A stretch of DNA of 64,000 nt from Leclercia sp. S52 (GCF_039727615.1 NZ_CP152474.1:4216001-4280000), one strand, 5' to 3'; positions 47,814-59,535 are shown, numbered from the stretch's first letter. Program-made: numbers and translations. Notes: a model not told the origin generated them from the letters alone.

Positions 47814-49494
47814 TTAAAACGCCACCGACACGCGGTAATAAATATTCAGATGATCCGGCCCCAGCCAGTCCGGGTAGTCCAGCGGCGTCCCGACGGTGAA
47901 CTGGCTGGAGAAGACGCGGTTCACGTTGGTCAGCCCGACGGCCGCACCCCACAAGGTGCCGGAGGCGTAACGGTCGAAACCGTCTTTTTTCAGCCAGCCG
48001 CCGTCCAGCGCCGCCACTGCACCGATCTGCCCGATCCACGGCAGGGTGAAGAGCGACGCGTTGATTTCGTTACGCCAGTAGCCGCCGTTATCGCCGGAGA
48101 GGTACTGCTCTTTGAAGCCGCGCACCGAGGTCTCGCCCCCCAGGGTTAAGCGCTCGCTGCCGTACAGCCGGTCGGGCGACCACTGGAAATAGACGCTGGA
48201 GAGCCACCACAGCCTGTCGGTCAGCGGTTGCTGATAGCTGCCGTTGACGCTCCACTTGCGAAACTCCGCTTTCGGCACATCGCCGTGCTTGTCGTTATCA
48301 TCCTCGGCCCCCAGCCAGGGCACACCCTGGGTGAAGGTCGGGTTAAAGGTCGCCACGCCGGTGGCGATTTTTTGCGTGTGGTTAATGCCCAGCGAAAAGC
48401 TGGAGAGCTTGCGGCTGCTGGTGGCGAGCAGGACGTCGTCGAGGTAGTTGTGGTTGATGCGGTGGGTCAGCCCCACCGCGGCGCTGGTCTTGATATCCCC
48501 GTTGCGGAACAGCACCCAGGAGCCGTTCAGCCGGTGGGTTTCGTTATCGCCGGTCGAGCGCCAGTGGTAGCCGTTGTTATCAATGGTGCTGAGATAGTTG
48601 CTCCAGCTGTAGCTGTAATCGAGCAGGCCATAGCCATAAGGCACGCTGACCCCCGCGGCAAAGTTCTGCGCATCCTTGCTGCTGGAAAAATCACTGCTGC
48701 GCCCGCCGCTGATAAACCATTTATCGGCGATCCCTAACAGGTTGTTGCCGATAAGCACCCCGCTGAGCTGGCCGGTGCCGGTGCTCTTTTGCCCGCTGTT
48801 ATCAAAGCTCAGCGAGCCGGTCAGCGGGAACTCCGGGGCAGCGGTCAGGTTAACGATGGAGTAACCCTGCTGGTCGCCGGGCAGGATCTCAATCTGAACC
48901 GGAGTCTGGCGCACCCGGTTCAGCTGCTCCATCCCCTGTTCAATGTCGCGCAGGTTGAGGATCTTGCCCACCCGTCCCGGAAAAGCCATCTTCAGCGTGC
49001 GTTCAGGTACCCCCCTCCAGCTGAATTTGCTGGAGCTTACCTTCCAGCACCGCGATATGCAGCGTGCCGTGGGTCAGATCCTGCTCGGTCAGAAAGGCGC
49101 GGCTGGTGATATAGCCCCGGCTGATATACCAGTCGGAGACCGCGTGGGTCAGGTCGTTGAGGGCTGCCATATCGAGGCACTGGTTGCGCCAGGGGGCAGT
49201 CAGGCGGCTCTGGGCAGCCTCCGGCATGACGGTGGTGCCGTCGAGCACAATCCGGGAGATCACAAAACAGCGGCCGTCAGGAGGAGTAAGTGCAGGCGAG
49301 GAAGGCGTCCGGGGAAGTACCGTGCTGCGTTCCAGCTCGTCGCGCTGACGCTGGTTTTGATCCAGCAGCAGCTGTTGCTGCTGCTGAACGGCGCTACGAT
49401 CGGCGGGCGACAGGAGCGCCGCGTGAGCATTGCCGATCGGCCATAACAGGATACCGACCAAAAGCCCGGTAAATTGGGTCATCCTTGTCTTCAC
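47814..49494 (-). CDS. cdiB: CdiB outer-membrane TpsB transporter, one +1 frame break
   Basis: Signal peptide, then an N-terminal plug helix rich in Gln (SAVQQQQQLLLDQNQRQRD), POTRA domains (CFVISRIVLDGTTVMPE; WYISRGYITSRAFL), and a 16-strand FhaC-like barrel ending in YYRVSVAF. The frame breaks at 49010-49015 (six C); with one removed, QLEGVPERTLKMAFPGRVG is restored and the gene has 560 codons. GTG 49494, preceded by AGGGGGA, is chosen as start. It lies 12 bases upstream of cdiA and exports it. Confidence 0.9.
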
Positions 49495-49774
49495 TGCGTC
49501 CCCCTGACTTTTGTCCGTTTTCAGACCGGCGTACAAAAAAGGGGCAAATTATGTCAAAAAGTAACCCCTGTAAATATAAGTAAACGCCCGCAAGGTCATT
49601 TTTCGGACTTTTCCGCTGTTTCAGGAATTTATTGAATTATCTCAGCCGCATTACCTGGCGCAAAATTAACGCATTCCCCCGTCGCGCCATTCATCAGACA
49701 TGTGTATTATTCCCTGTTGTTTTCCTGACAACTATCCTTAACTCAAATACTTAAGCGCAAAAGCGAAAAGCATC
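49495..49774. promoter_or_regulatory. cdiBA promoter region, divergent from the J-domain gene
   Basis: 280 bases between divergent genes. On the minus strand a TTGACA lies at about 49550-49555, 55-60 bases before the cdiB start, but a matching -10 is not clear. AT-rich stretches elsewhere fit promoters in both directions. Confidence 0.4.
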
Positions 49775-50944
49775 ATGAGCACACCGATCAAACGGCTGGA
49801 AATCATTAAAAATGCCATCGAACTGGAAGATGACGACATCATCGAGAGCCAGCTGGCACGGTTAAAAAGCGAAGCCTTTGACGATGAGCTGCAGGCGATC
49901 GTCGTGGCGCTTGAGCAGAAAAACTACACCGGGGCGATGGCGGCCATTACCCACTGGCTGCAGAGCCAGCGTGCCGTCACAACGTGGCGCGATCCGCAGC
50001 TGGCCGCCAGCAAGCTGGAGCTGAAGGCGCTGGAAGAGCGTCTGCGCGATCTCATCGACAGGCGTAACGCCCGCGTTCAGCAGCTGGACGAATTCAACGA
50101 CCTCTACCTTACCCGTCTCGGCCCACTGATGAGCCAGATCCTCGCCCTGCGCAAAACCCTGGCGGAGCTTAATCTGCGCCGTCAGCAGGCCGAGGCGCGC
50201 CGTCGGGAAGCGGACTATCGCCGCTGCCAGCAGTATGTCGCCCAGGCGGTGGAGGTGCTGACCACCCTGACTCAGCACTGGCGCGATCTGCCCGCCGACT
50301 CGGTGCAGGCCGCCACGGCGCGTAAGCAACTGCAGCAGCAAAGCAACCTGATCGCCAACCTGCTGGCCGAAGCCCATGAGCTGGAAACGGGCTTAACCCG
50401 TGAAGAGGAGCCTGCCCGCCAGGCGCGGGACGAGGCCAACGACGAGTACGAAAAATACCGCGAGCAGCAGCATGAAGCGGAGATCCGCCTGCGCAAGGGC
50501 AAGGACCTGTCCGAAGAGGATCAGAACGAGTTAAAACGGCTCTGGCGCCAGGCGAGCAAGCTCTGTCACCCGGATCTGGTGGCGGACGATCTGAAGGAAG
50601 AGGCCAACGCCATGATGGTGCAGCTGAACCAGGCGAAGCAGCGTGGCGACGTGAAAGCGATCCGCTCGCTGGTGGCCCGGCTGCATCAGGGGCTGGAGCC
50701 GCTGATGGCCAGCGACAGGCTGAACGACCTGACCCGTATCCGCAAAAAGATGGCCCAGGTTCGGGAGCAGATCGACACCCTGCTGAGCGAGCTGGCGGAG
50801 CTGGAGAAGGAGGAGTCCTGGCTGCTGGTCTCGTCGCTGAGCAATATGGAAGCCTATTTTGCCCAGCAGGAGAGAGCCCTGCACGAGGTGCGCACCTCGC
50901 TCGAACATCAGGTCAGCGAAGCGCAGTTCGACGACGTGGCCTGA
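49775..50944 (+). CDS. J-domain protein with long coiled coils
   Basis: The 389-aa cytosolic protein has long Glu/Gln/Arg/Leu-rich coiled coils (about residues 75-240 and 310-375) around a J-domain-like segment (about 245-295) with the HPD tripeptide at 264-266 (SKLCHPDLVADD). J-domains recruit and stimulate Hsp70 (DnaK). Such large coiled-coil J proteins are unnamed in enterobacteria. It ends one base before the convergent yqjH stop. Its link to the CDI locus, if any, is unknown. Confidence 0.7.
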   Translation: MSTPIKRLEIIKNAIELEDDDIIESQLARLKSEAFDDELQAIVVALEQKNYTGAMAAITHWLQSQRAVTTWRDPQLAASKLELKALEERLRDLIDRRNARVQQLDEFNDLYLTRLGPLMSQILALRKTLAELNLRRQQAEARRREADYRRCQQYVAQAVEVLTTLTQHWRDLPADSVQAATARKQLQQQSNLIANLLAEAHELETGLTREEEPARQARDEANDEYEKYREQQHEAEIRLRKGKDLSEEDQNELKRLWRQASKLCHPDLVADDLKEEANAMMVQLNQAKQRGDVKAIRSLVARLHQGLEPLMASDRLNDLTRIRKKMAQVREQIDTLLSELAELEKEESWLLVSSLSNMEAYFAQQERALHEVRTSLEHQVSEAQFDDVA

Positions 50945-51709
50945 TTATTTGGCGTGCCAGTACGCACTGGCACGCACCAGCTTCTGATCGATGGCGTCGG
51001 TTTCAAACAGGCGGCTCAGGTTTTTCACCACCTTCCCTTCCCCGGTCAGCCAGATAAAGTAATCCTCTGCCGGCACGCTGAGCGTCGCCAGACGATCCGC
51101 GACCGCCTGCTCGTTATGCCCCACCACCCAGCTGATGTTGAACTCGCTTAAGTGGGCCAGATAGTCCTGACAGGCGGCATCGGCAACGGTGACCACGGCG
51201 TGAACCTCCGGGCGCACCGGCAGCGCGCGCAGCGCCTCCAGACGACGACGCAGCGCGGGCATACCCGACTCATCGCAGACGTACAGCTGCCAGGCGTAAT
51301 CTTCCGGCACCACCAGCGAACCGCGCGGGCCACCGATAGACAGTGTATCCCCCGGCTTTGCGTCCACTGCCCAGCTGCTTGCCACTCCACCGTCGTGGAT
51401 AAAGAAGTCGAGCACCAGCTCGTGACGGGCCGCGTCATACAGCGGGGTATAATCCCGCGCCTGCGGACGCACGCCGTCGCCCCACTCCACGCCCTCGTCC
51501 GTCACCACCGGCGGTACAAAGGTGGTGCCCTTTTCCGGGAAAAAGACTTTGGAATGGTCGTCGAAGCCGCGGGAGCTGAAGCCCTCCAGCGCCTCGCCGC
51601 CTAAGACGATGCGCTGAAAACCTGCACTGACGCGCTCGACGCGGAGCACGTTCAGCTCGCGAAAGCGCAGATCGTTACGGACACGTTGGGGGTAGCGGGT
51701 TGTGGTCAT
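50945..51709 (-). CDS. yqjH: NADPH-dependent ferric siderophore reductase
   Basis: The 254-aa protein is very similar to E. coli YqjH (FAD-binding ViuB family): RYPQRVRNDLRFREL, SRGFDDHSKVFFPE, DYTPLYDAARHELVLDFFIH, GPRGSLVVPEDYAWQLYVCD, and the C-terminal YFIWLTGEGKVVKNL. It releases iron from ferric triscatecholates in the cytosol. It is divergent from yqjI with AAGG before ATG 51709, and an upstream Fur-like box and inverted repeats suggest iron and nickel control. Confidence 0.94.
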   Translation of the reverse strand: MTTTRYPQRVRNDLRFRELNVLRVERVSAGFQRIVLGGEALEGFSSRGFDDHSKVFFPEKGTTFVPPVVTDEGVEWGDGVRPQARDYTPLYDAARHELVLDFFIHDGGVASSWAVDAKPGDTLSIGGPRGSLVVPEDYAWQLYVCDESGMPALRRRLEALRALPVRPEVHAVVTVADAACQDYLAHLSEFNISWVVGHNEQAVADRLATLSVPAEDYFIWLTGEGKVVKNLSRLFETDAIDQKLVRASAYWHAK

Positions 51710-51734
51710 AATTTGCCTTCGTGAAAGTGAAATC

Positions 51735-51840
51735 GATATATCTAAAGTGAAAGTTAAATGATAATGATTGCTAATAAGAAAAAATGCAAGATTTTTTAGA
51801 TTGCATCTAAAACACGTTTAGATATAAATTAGATATATCA
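51735..51840. promoter_or_regulatory. yqjH-yqjI control region: YqjI-type repeats and a Fur-like box
   Basis: A perfect palindrome TTTTAGAT-TGC-ATCTAAAA lies at 51794-51812. Related half-sites lie at 51735-51745 (GATATATCTAA, near yqjH) and 51818-51840 (TTTAGATATA then TTAGATATATC, near yqjI). An ATGATAATGATTG sequence at 51758-51770 resembles a Fur box. In E. coli this intergenic region is bound by YqjI and Fur; the assignment here is by analogy. Confidence 0.65.
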
Positions 51841-51857
51841 AATTGAAGGAAAATTCT

Positions 51858-52352
51858 ATGCGACAGGCACACGAAGGCGGCGGACGCCGTCAGCGCTTTT
51901 TTGGTCACGGTGAGTTAAGGCTGGTGATTCTGGACCTCCTGACCCGCAATGCCAGCCACGGTTATGAGCTGATTAAAGACATTGAAAGCATGACCCAGGG
52001 AAACTACACGCCGAGTCCTGGCGTGATTTATCCGACGCTGGATTTCCTGCAGGATCAGGAATTTATCACCATCACCGAAGAAGAGAACGGGCGCAAACAG
52101 ATTGCCATCACCGTAGCCGGGCAGCACTGGCTGGATGAGAACCTGGAGCAGCTTGAGAACATCCAGGCGCGCATCAAAGCACGCAGCGTAGGCTTCCAGC
52201 TGCGTAAAAACCCGCAGATGAAGCGGGCCCTCGACAATTTTAAAGCGGTGCTGGATTTGAAAGTCAATCAGGAAGGATTGAGCGACGCGCAGCTGAAACA
52301 GATTATTGCGGTTATTGACCGCGCGTCGCTGGAGATCAATCAGCTGGATTAA
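51858..52352 (+). CDS. yqjI: PadR-family repressor YqjI, lacking the metal-binding N-terminus
   Basis: The 164-aa protein starts at ATG 51858 with AAGGA upstream. [20 protein letters not shown], then [17 protein letters not shown] and [13 protein letters not shown] match E. coli YqjI, which represses yqjH and itself and is released by nickel. E. coli YqjI has about 45 extra N-terminal residues rich in Cys and His; here only MRQAHEG precedes the conserved part. Five codons are open upstream to a TTG, also without Cys/His. Metal sensing may therefore differ. It ends overlapping the convergent MCP stop. Confidence 0.9.
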   Translation: MRQAHEGGGRRQRFFGHGELRLVILDLLTRNASHGYELIKDIESMTQGNYTPSPGVIYPTLDFLQDQEFITITEEENGRKQIAITVAGQHWLDENLEQLENIQARIKARSVGFQLRKNPQMKRALDNFKAVLDLKVNQEGLSDAQLKQIIAVIDRASLEINQLD

Positions 52353-53908
52353 GCGGTGGCTTCTCCGCGCACGCGGAACACTTTCACCAGATCTTTCAGG
52401 TTCATCGCCTGCTCGTTAAGGGATGAAGCCGCCGCAACAGACTCCTCCACCAGGGCGGAGTTCTGCTGGGTGGTCGAGTCAATCAGGCCAATCGCGCTGT
52501 TGATCTGCGAGATGCCTTCCGTCTGCTCATGGCTTGCCTGGCGGATCTCGCGCAGGATGCCGTCCATCTCCTCGACGTTGCCCACCATGCCGTTAATCAG
52601 CCCGCTGGCTTTTTCCACCAGCGCCATGCCGTCCTGGGTCTGGCTGGTTGAGCTTTCAATCAGCTGGCGGATTTCACTGGCAGAGGTAGCGCTCTTCTGG
52701 GCCAGCTGGCGAACCTCACCGGCCACCACCGCAAAACCGCGACCGTGTTCACCCGCGCGTGCCGCCTCTACCGCCGCGTTCAGCGCCAGAATATTGGTCT
52801 GGAAGGCGATGGAGTCGATCAGGTTGATAATGTCGGACATCCGGTTGGAGGTCTCGTTAATCAGGCGCATTTTGCTGGTCACCTGCTTCATCATCTCGCC
52901 GTTGCTTTTCACCACTTTGGCCGCATCTGCGGAGAGATGTGTGGCTTCGCCGGTATGGGAGGCGGTGTTTTTCACCGTCGCGGTGATCTGCTCCATCGAC
53001 GCTGCCGTCTGTTCCACGGAGCTGGCCTGCTCTTCTGTGCGTGCCGCCAGATCCTGGTTGCCGGCCACAATCTGCGCCGCCGCGGTAGAGATATTTTCCG
53101 AGCCGAACTGCACCTGCTGAACAATCTCCAGCAGACGGTTTTTCATCTCCATCAGCGCGGTAAGCAACTGACCGGTTTCGTCTTTACCGTGGGAGGCGAT
53201 GCTCCCGGTGAGATCGCCATCGGCAATGGACCGGGCAAAATCGACCGCCTCGCCCAGCGGACGGGTAATGGAGCGCACGATAAACCAGCCCATCAGGCTG
53301 CCCACCGCCACGCTGAACAGGGTGATGAGGATCAGCAGCAGGCGGTTGCTTCTGAAGTCGCCGTCCACCTCCACGCCTGCGCGCTGCATCTGTTTGTTCT
53401 GAATGGCAATCAGCTCCTGCACTTTGGCCTTATAGGCCTGCTGCAGGCTGAGGGTGTTGGTCATCATCTCCTCAATCGCCCCCGCCCGATCGTTGCTCTG
53501 CACCGCCTGCAGGATGCGATAACGGGAGTCGAGATACTGCTGGCGCACCCCGCGGATATCGGTCAGCACCTGCTGGGACGCTTTATCCTGTAGGGCCGTG
53601 TTCAGGTCGCCAAGGATCCCGGTGATACGCTCGCTGATGGCCTTCAGCTGCTGCTCTGACTGGGCCCGGTACTTGCCCTGGTCATCCAGTAACATGAGCT
53701 GTTGGGTGCTAATAAATTCCTGGAAGTTGTCGATTAACTGGTTCGCTTTTACCGTGGTGGGATAATCGCTGGTGATAATGGATTGCATCCCGTTATTTGC
53801 CCGATTAAGGCTCAGCAGAGATAAACTCGCACTTATCCCCATCAGGACGATAAAGAATCCAAACGCCAGAAATAATTTTGTGCCGATCTTTACGTCATGT
53901 AAGAACAT
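52349..53908 (-). CDS. Methyl-accepting chemotaxis protein
   Basis: The 519-aa transducer has TM1 at about residues 10-32, a four-helix periplasmic sensor (about 33-190), TM2 (about 190-212), HAMP, and a signalling domain with the conserved hairpin tip ([20 protein letters not shown]). ATG 53908 ([14 protein letters not shown]) with GGAG is chosen; the frame is open 31 codons upstream ([10 protein letters not shown]) without need. It lacks a C-terminal NWETF-type pentapeptide, so it relies on other receptors for efficient methylation. The ligand is unknown. Confidence 0.9.
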   Translation of the reverse strand: MFLHDVKIGTKLFLAFGFFIVLMGISASLSLLSLNRANNGMQSIITSDYPTTVKANQLIDNFQEFISTQQLMLLDDQGKYRAQSEQQLKAISERITGILGDLNTALQDKASQQVLTDIRGVRQQYLDSRYRILQAVQSNDRAGAIEEMMTNTLSLQQAYKAKVQELIAIQNKQMQRAGVEVDGDFRSNRLLLILITLFSVAVGSLMGWFIVRSITRPLGEAVDFARSIADGDLTGSIASHGKDETGQLLTALMEMKNRLLEIVQQVQFGSENISTAAAQIVAGNQDLAARTEEQASSVEQTAASMEQITATVKNTASHTGEATHLSADAAKVVKSNGEMMKQVTSKMRLINETSNRMSDIINLIDSIAFQTNILALNAAVEAARAGEHGRGFAVVAGEVRQLAQKSATSASEIRQLIESSTSQTQDGMALVEKASGLINGMVGNVEEMDGILREIRQASHEQTEGISQINSAIGLIDSTTQQNSALVEESVAAASSLNEQAMNLKDLVKVFRVRGEATA

Positions 53909-54190
53909 ATTTACTCCATCATTGTGATCATTTCTCAGACGATCTGCGTTATCGGTAACTTCATCGCTAACTTTATGACTTTGATCGTTTTTATATTTCA
54001 TAATTCCGGCAATAGATAGGCGATAGCTATTAATTTCGCCTCATCGATCGTTACGTAACCACCGGAAGAGGTGTTTTGACAGAGCATGTGGGAAAACTGA
54101 CTTAGGCAGGAATAATTAACTGAGGCGGTTTATTTAGTTATTTAATATTAAATTAACAGCAAGCGCTAAAAATAATCACAACTCACAAAT

Positions 54191-54232
54191 AATAAAGCCG
54201 TTCACTCTGACAGGAGTAAACGGCTTTTCTGG
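54191..54232 (-). terminator. Terminator of aer
   Basis: On the minus strand AAAGCCGTT pairs with AACGGCTTT around a loop containing a short ACTC/GAGT stem, followed by ATTATTTG. It lies just after the aer stop and works in the T-rich direction. Confidence 0.75.
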
Positions 54233-54244
54233 AACGTTATTGAC

Positions 54245-55765
54245 TCAATGGAGCACGGTGACGGCATCTTCCAGACGTTTAGCCCGGTGCTTCACCATCG
54301 CGGAGACCTGAGCGCTGGTTTCGACCAGCGCCGCGTTTTTCTGGGTAATGGAATCCAGTTCAGCGACCGCGCGGGTCAGCTCCGACAGCCCGGAGGCCTG
54401 CTCGGAGGTCGACTGGCTGATCTCGGCGATCAGCCGGGTGACGTTCTGCACCTTCTCCACGATGTCGTCCATTGTGCGTCCGGCGGCATGCACCTGCTCG
54501 GAGCCCGACATCACTTTGCTGGCGCTGGCGTCGATCAGCTTGCGGATATCGTTGGCGGCGTTAGCGCTGCGGCTGGCCAGATGGCGCACTTCCCCGGCCA
54601 CCACCGCAAAGCCTTTCCCCTGCTCGCCCGCCCGCGCCGCCTCCACTGCCGCGTTCAGCGCCAGGATGTTGGTCTGGAAGGCGATATCGTTGATCAGCTT
54701 GGTGATGGAGCCGATACGCTGGGTGCTGTCGGCAATCTCGTCCATGGTGTTCACCACGGTCTGCATCGCATGCCCCCCTTCGGTGGCGGCATCGCTGGCG
54801 GCGATGGAGAGCTTATCGGCGTCCACGGCGGTGCGGGTGTTGTTCTGCACCGTCATCGCCAGCTGGTTCATGGTCTCCACGGTCTGCTTCACGTTCGACA
54901 CCGTCTGGTGGGTGCGATCGTTGAGGTCGTCATTGCCCTTCGCCAGCTGGTCGCTGCCGTCACGCACGTTGACCACCTGGCTGGAGACGTCATTGATCAG
55001 CCAGCGGCACATCAGGCCGAGCTGGCCTATCGACCGCAGGGTCAACCCCAGCTCGTCGCTGCGGTTGAGATGCTCCACGCTGTTGCGCTCGCCCGTCGCC
55101 ACCTTCAGCGCCTGACGCGCCACGTTCTCCACCGGCCGCACGATCTGCTGTTCAAACAGCAGAGTTCCCAGCAGCATCACCAGCGCGCTGACCCCCAGCG
55201 CCGCCCAGCCTGCACCGGTGGCGAAGAGGGCGCCCGCCAGCACCAGGAATAGCGCGGCCATCACGCTGCGTACCCGCCAGCGCAGCGGCATCGCGGGCAG
55301 CTTGCCGGACCAGCCTTTCGCCACCACCAGTCCTTTATGCACCCGCTTTTTACTGCGGCCTTCGTTGAGTGCCTTATAAAGAGGTTCAACGGCGGCAATC
55401 TCTTCCGGGGTGGCTTTCACGCGGATGGACATATACCCGGTGGTCTGGCCGTTGCGCACCATCGGCACGGCGTTAGCACGCACCCAGTAGTGATCGCCAT
55501 TTTTACGCAGGTTTTTGACGATGCCGCTCCAGGGTTCCCCCTGTTGCAGGGTGTACCACATGTCGGCGAAGGCGGCTTTTGGCATGTCAGGGTGGCGAAC
55601 GAGGTTGTGCGGCTGACCCACCAGCTCGCCCAGGGAGTAACCGCTCACCTGGACAAAGGTGTCATTGGCCTGGGTAATGTAGCTGTGCAGATCGGTGGTG
55701 GACATCAGGGTGGTGTCATCTTTCAGTGGGTATTCACACTGTGTGACAAATTTGTGAGGCGACAT
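54245..55765 (-). CDS. aer: Aerotaxis receptor Aer
   Basis: 506 aa with ATG 55765 ([17 protein letters not shown]) chosen over the ATG two codons earlier for spacing to AAGGGA. It has an N-terminal FAD-binding PAS domain ([52 protein letters not shown]), a membrane hairpin around residues 165-205, HAMP and the MCP signalling tip ([20 protein letters not shown]). It senses redox or energy state via FAD. Gene order aer-patA next to yqjHI matches E. coli. Confidence 0.95.
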   Translation of the reverse strand: MSPHKFVTQCEYPLKDDTTLMSTTDLHSYITQANDTFVQVSGYSLGELVGQPHNLVRHPDMPKAAFADMWYTLQQGEPWSGIVKNLRKNGDHYWVRANAVPMVRNGQTTGYMSIRVKATPEEIAAVEPLYKALNEGRSKKRVHKGLVVAKGWSGKLPAMPLRWRVRSVMAALFLVLAGALFATGAGWAALGVSALVMLLGTLLFEQQIVRPVENVARQALKVATGERNSVEHLNRSDELGLTLRSIGQLGLMCRWLINDVSSQVVNVRDGSDQLAKGNDDLNDRTHQTVSNVKQTVETMNQLAMTVQNNTRTAVDADKLSIAASDAATEGGHAMQTVVNTMDEIADSTQRIGSITKLINDIAFQTNILALNAAVEAARAGEQGKGFAVVAGEVRHLASRSANAANDIRKLIDASASKVMSGSEQVHAAGRTMDDIVEKVQNVTRLIAEISQSTSEQASGLSELTRAVAELDSITQKNAALVETSAQVSAMVKHRAKRLEDAVTVLH

Positions 55766-57575
<1,810 letters not shown>

Positions 57576-57577
57576 AC

Positions 57578-57720
57578 ACGCCGGGCGGCGCGATGCTTGC
57601 CCGGCCTACGAGACTGTGCCTGTTGTTGCCCGGTGGCGCTTCGCTTACCGGGCCTACAACTGCCACAACGACGTTGGGTTTTGTAGGCCGGGCAAGCGTA
57701 GCGCCCCCGGCATCTCACAT
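57578..57720. repeat. REP/BIME cluster
   Basis: Three REP-type units with GCCGGGCGGCGC...GCCCGGCCTAC, GCCCGGTGGCGCTTCGCTTACCGGGCCTAC and GTAGGCCGGGCAAGCGTAGC cores (each named by short pieces) lie in alternating orientation between convergent patA and the XRE-cupin gene. They are typical enterobacterial intergenic repeats. Confidence 0.88.
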
Positions 57721-57721
57721 G

Positions 57722-58303
57722 TTACCGGTGAAACTCCGCCACCGTCATGGCGAACCGCAGCACGCTCTCCCCATAGTTCGCGTAGCTGTGCGCGGCTTCG
57801 GTTTTCGCCACCGCCGACGCCCCGGCCACCACCTGCGTGACGCTCTCCTCTACCTTCAGCGTTAATACCCCCGTTTCCACGTGCAGCAGCTCAAAGGTGC
57901 CTGCCGGATGACCGGGTGAGCTGAAGCTTTCGCCCGGCTGCATCTCCCAGCGCCACAGCTCAATCATATCCGGGCCAGCGGTACCCGCCAGCAGCCGGGC
58001 ACTGCCGCCCTTCTCGCCGTGCCACAGCACCGGGATCGCCGCTTCCTCGATAATGTGCACCTGCGGCTCGCTGGCAACGTTAACGATGTCCGCCACCGAC
58101 ACGCCCAGCGCAGCCGCCAGCTTGCAGAGGATCGCAATGCTGGGGTTGGCGGCCCCTTTTTCTATCTCCACCAGCATCCCTTTGCTGACGCTGGCGCGGC
58201 GCGACAGCTCATCCAGGGACAGCTTTTTCTCTTTCCGCCAGTTGCGGATACGGTTCGCGACCGCCAGGCTTACCTGGGCCACGTCTGCGCCCTGCGCAGT
58301 CAT
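57722..58303 (-). CDS. XRE-cupin transcription regulator
   Basis: 193 aa with ATG 58303 (MTAQGADVAQVSLA); a GTG seven codons upstream is an alternative and neither has a clear ribosome binding site. HTH-XRE domain at about residues 15-75 (LDELSRRASVSKGMLVEIEKG, in two parts) and cupin at about 105-190 (PGESFSSPGHPAGTFELLHV). Family members sense small ligands and often control the divergent gene, here the B3/B4 protein 63 bases away. Confidence 0.88.
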   Translation of the reverse strand: MTAQGADVAQVSLAVANRIRNWRKEKKLSLDELSRRASVSKGMLVEIEKGAANPSIAILCKLAAALGVSVADIVNVASEPQVHIIEEAAIPVLWHGEKGGSARLLAGTAGPDMIELWRWEMQPGESFSSPGHPAGTFELLHVETGVLTLKVEESVTQVVAGASAVAKTEAAHSYANYGESVLRFAMTVAEFHR

Positions 58304-58366
58304 TATATTGACTTTATCGGTCACTGGTCATTACCATGGTCTAAAACAGTCGATACAGGATTATTT

Positions 58367-59057
58367 ATGTCCCTCCTCACGCCGTCAATAGATCCGCGCC
58401 TGGCCGGGATCGCCCCGGGTTTCCGCGCGCTGAGCATCGTGGTCGAAGCCGCGCCCATTACCGCGCCCGAAGTGGCTTCTGCCGCGTTAGCCCAGGCCTG
58501 CCAGCAGATGTTGAACGATGACTTTGCCTGGGCCGAGGATCATCTCGCCGCCTGGGATGACGTATTTAAAGCCTTCGGTGCTAAACCGAAACGCACCCCC
58601 TGCTCCGCCAGCGCCCTGCGCAAGCGGGTGCTGAAAGACGGCACGCTGCCGCCGCTCGATCCGGTAGTGGATATCTACAATGCGATCAGCATCCGCTATG
58701 CCATTCCGGTAGGCGGGGAGAATCTTGCGGCTTACACCGGGGCACCGCGCCTGACGCTGGCCGACGGCAGCGAGCCTTTTGATACCATGAAAGAGGGGCA
58801 GCCGGGGGGTGGAGCATCCCGATGCGGGCGAGGTTATCTGGCGTGATGACCTGGGGGTGACCTGCCGCCGCTGGAACTGGCGACAGGGGGTACGCACCCG
58901 GCTGGACAGCCAGGCGCAGACCATGTGGTTTATTCTCGAAAGCCTGCCTGCCATGCCGTTAGCGGCGCTGGAAGCGGCCGGGGATGAGTTGATCAGCAAC
59001 CTGCAGCGGCTGATGCCTGGGGCAACGGCGCGGGTTCAGCTGCTGGCGCTGGCCTGA
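58367..59057 (+). CDS. B3/B4 domain (PheRS beta-like) protein, one +1 frame break
   Basis: ATG 58367 follows AGGA. The B3/B4 domain as in the editing part of PheRS beta chains spans most of the protein (FGAKPKRTPCSASALRKRVL, PPLDPVVDIYNAISIRYAIP). The break at 58804-58809 (six G) interrupts it; with one G removed, GQPVVEHPDAGEVIWRDD would not be exact but the frame continues as GQPGVEHPDAGEVIWRDD to a TGA at 59057, total 230 codons. Freestanding B3/B4 proteins may hydrolyse or bind aminoacyl-tRNA or amino acids. It is divergent from the XRE-cupin gene. Confidence 0.85.
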
Positions 59058-59059
59058 AA

Positions 59060-59245
59060 AACGCCGGGCGGCGCTGCGCTTGCCCGGCCTACATGATCCG
59101 CAGAGGTTTGTAGGCCCGGTAACCGAAGCGCCACCGGGCACCAGACCGCACAACCCCGTAGGCCCGGTAAGCGCAGCGCCACCGGGCACCAGACCGCACA
59201 ATCCCGTAGGCCCGGTAAGCGAAGCGCCACCGGGCGTTTTTTTAC
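59060..59245. repeat. REP cluster, four units
   Basis: GCCGGGCGGCGCTGCGCTTG followed by three near-identical GTAGGCCCGGTAA(C/G)C(G)..GCCACCGGGC units spaced about 52-53 bases apart, between the convergent B3/B4 gene and lsrG. A hairpin with a T7 tail at the last unit (59225-59240) may end transcription. Confidence 0.88.
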
Positions 59246-59535
59246 GCCGGCATCAACCCGACAAAACAGCGTTTTTTACGCGGCTCCGACATCAGGTCCT
59301 CAAGCTTCTCCACGCACGCCAGATAGTGCGGGGTCTGCTTATGCGCCAGCACCGCCTCCTCATCTTTATAGGCCTCGTAGATAAAGAACCGGGTTTTCAC
59401 CCGCGGATCCTGCAAAACGTCGAACCGCAGGTTGCCCGGCTCCTGGATCGCCCCTTCATGATTGGCGCGAAACACCTCTAGAAACTCGTCCACCCGGTCC
59501 GGCTTAATGTTGATCTCCACTAAGGTCACGTTCAT
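59242..59535 (-). CDS. lsrG: AI-2 degrading protein LsrG
   Basis: 97-aa ABM-fold (antibiotic biosynthesis monooxygenase-like) dimeric protein: [38 protein letters not shown] and [17 protein letters not shown] are characteristic. It isomerises phospho-AI-2 breakdown product P-HPD for LsrF. It is last in the lsr operon; its ATG overlaps the lsrF stop by four bases. Confidence 0.95.
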   Translation of the reverse strand: MNVTLVEINIKPDRVDEFLEVFRANHEGAIQEPGNLRFDVLQDPRVKTRFFIYEAYKDEEAVLAHKQTPHYLACVEKLEDLMSEPRKKRCFVGLMPA

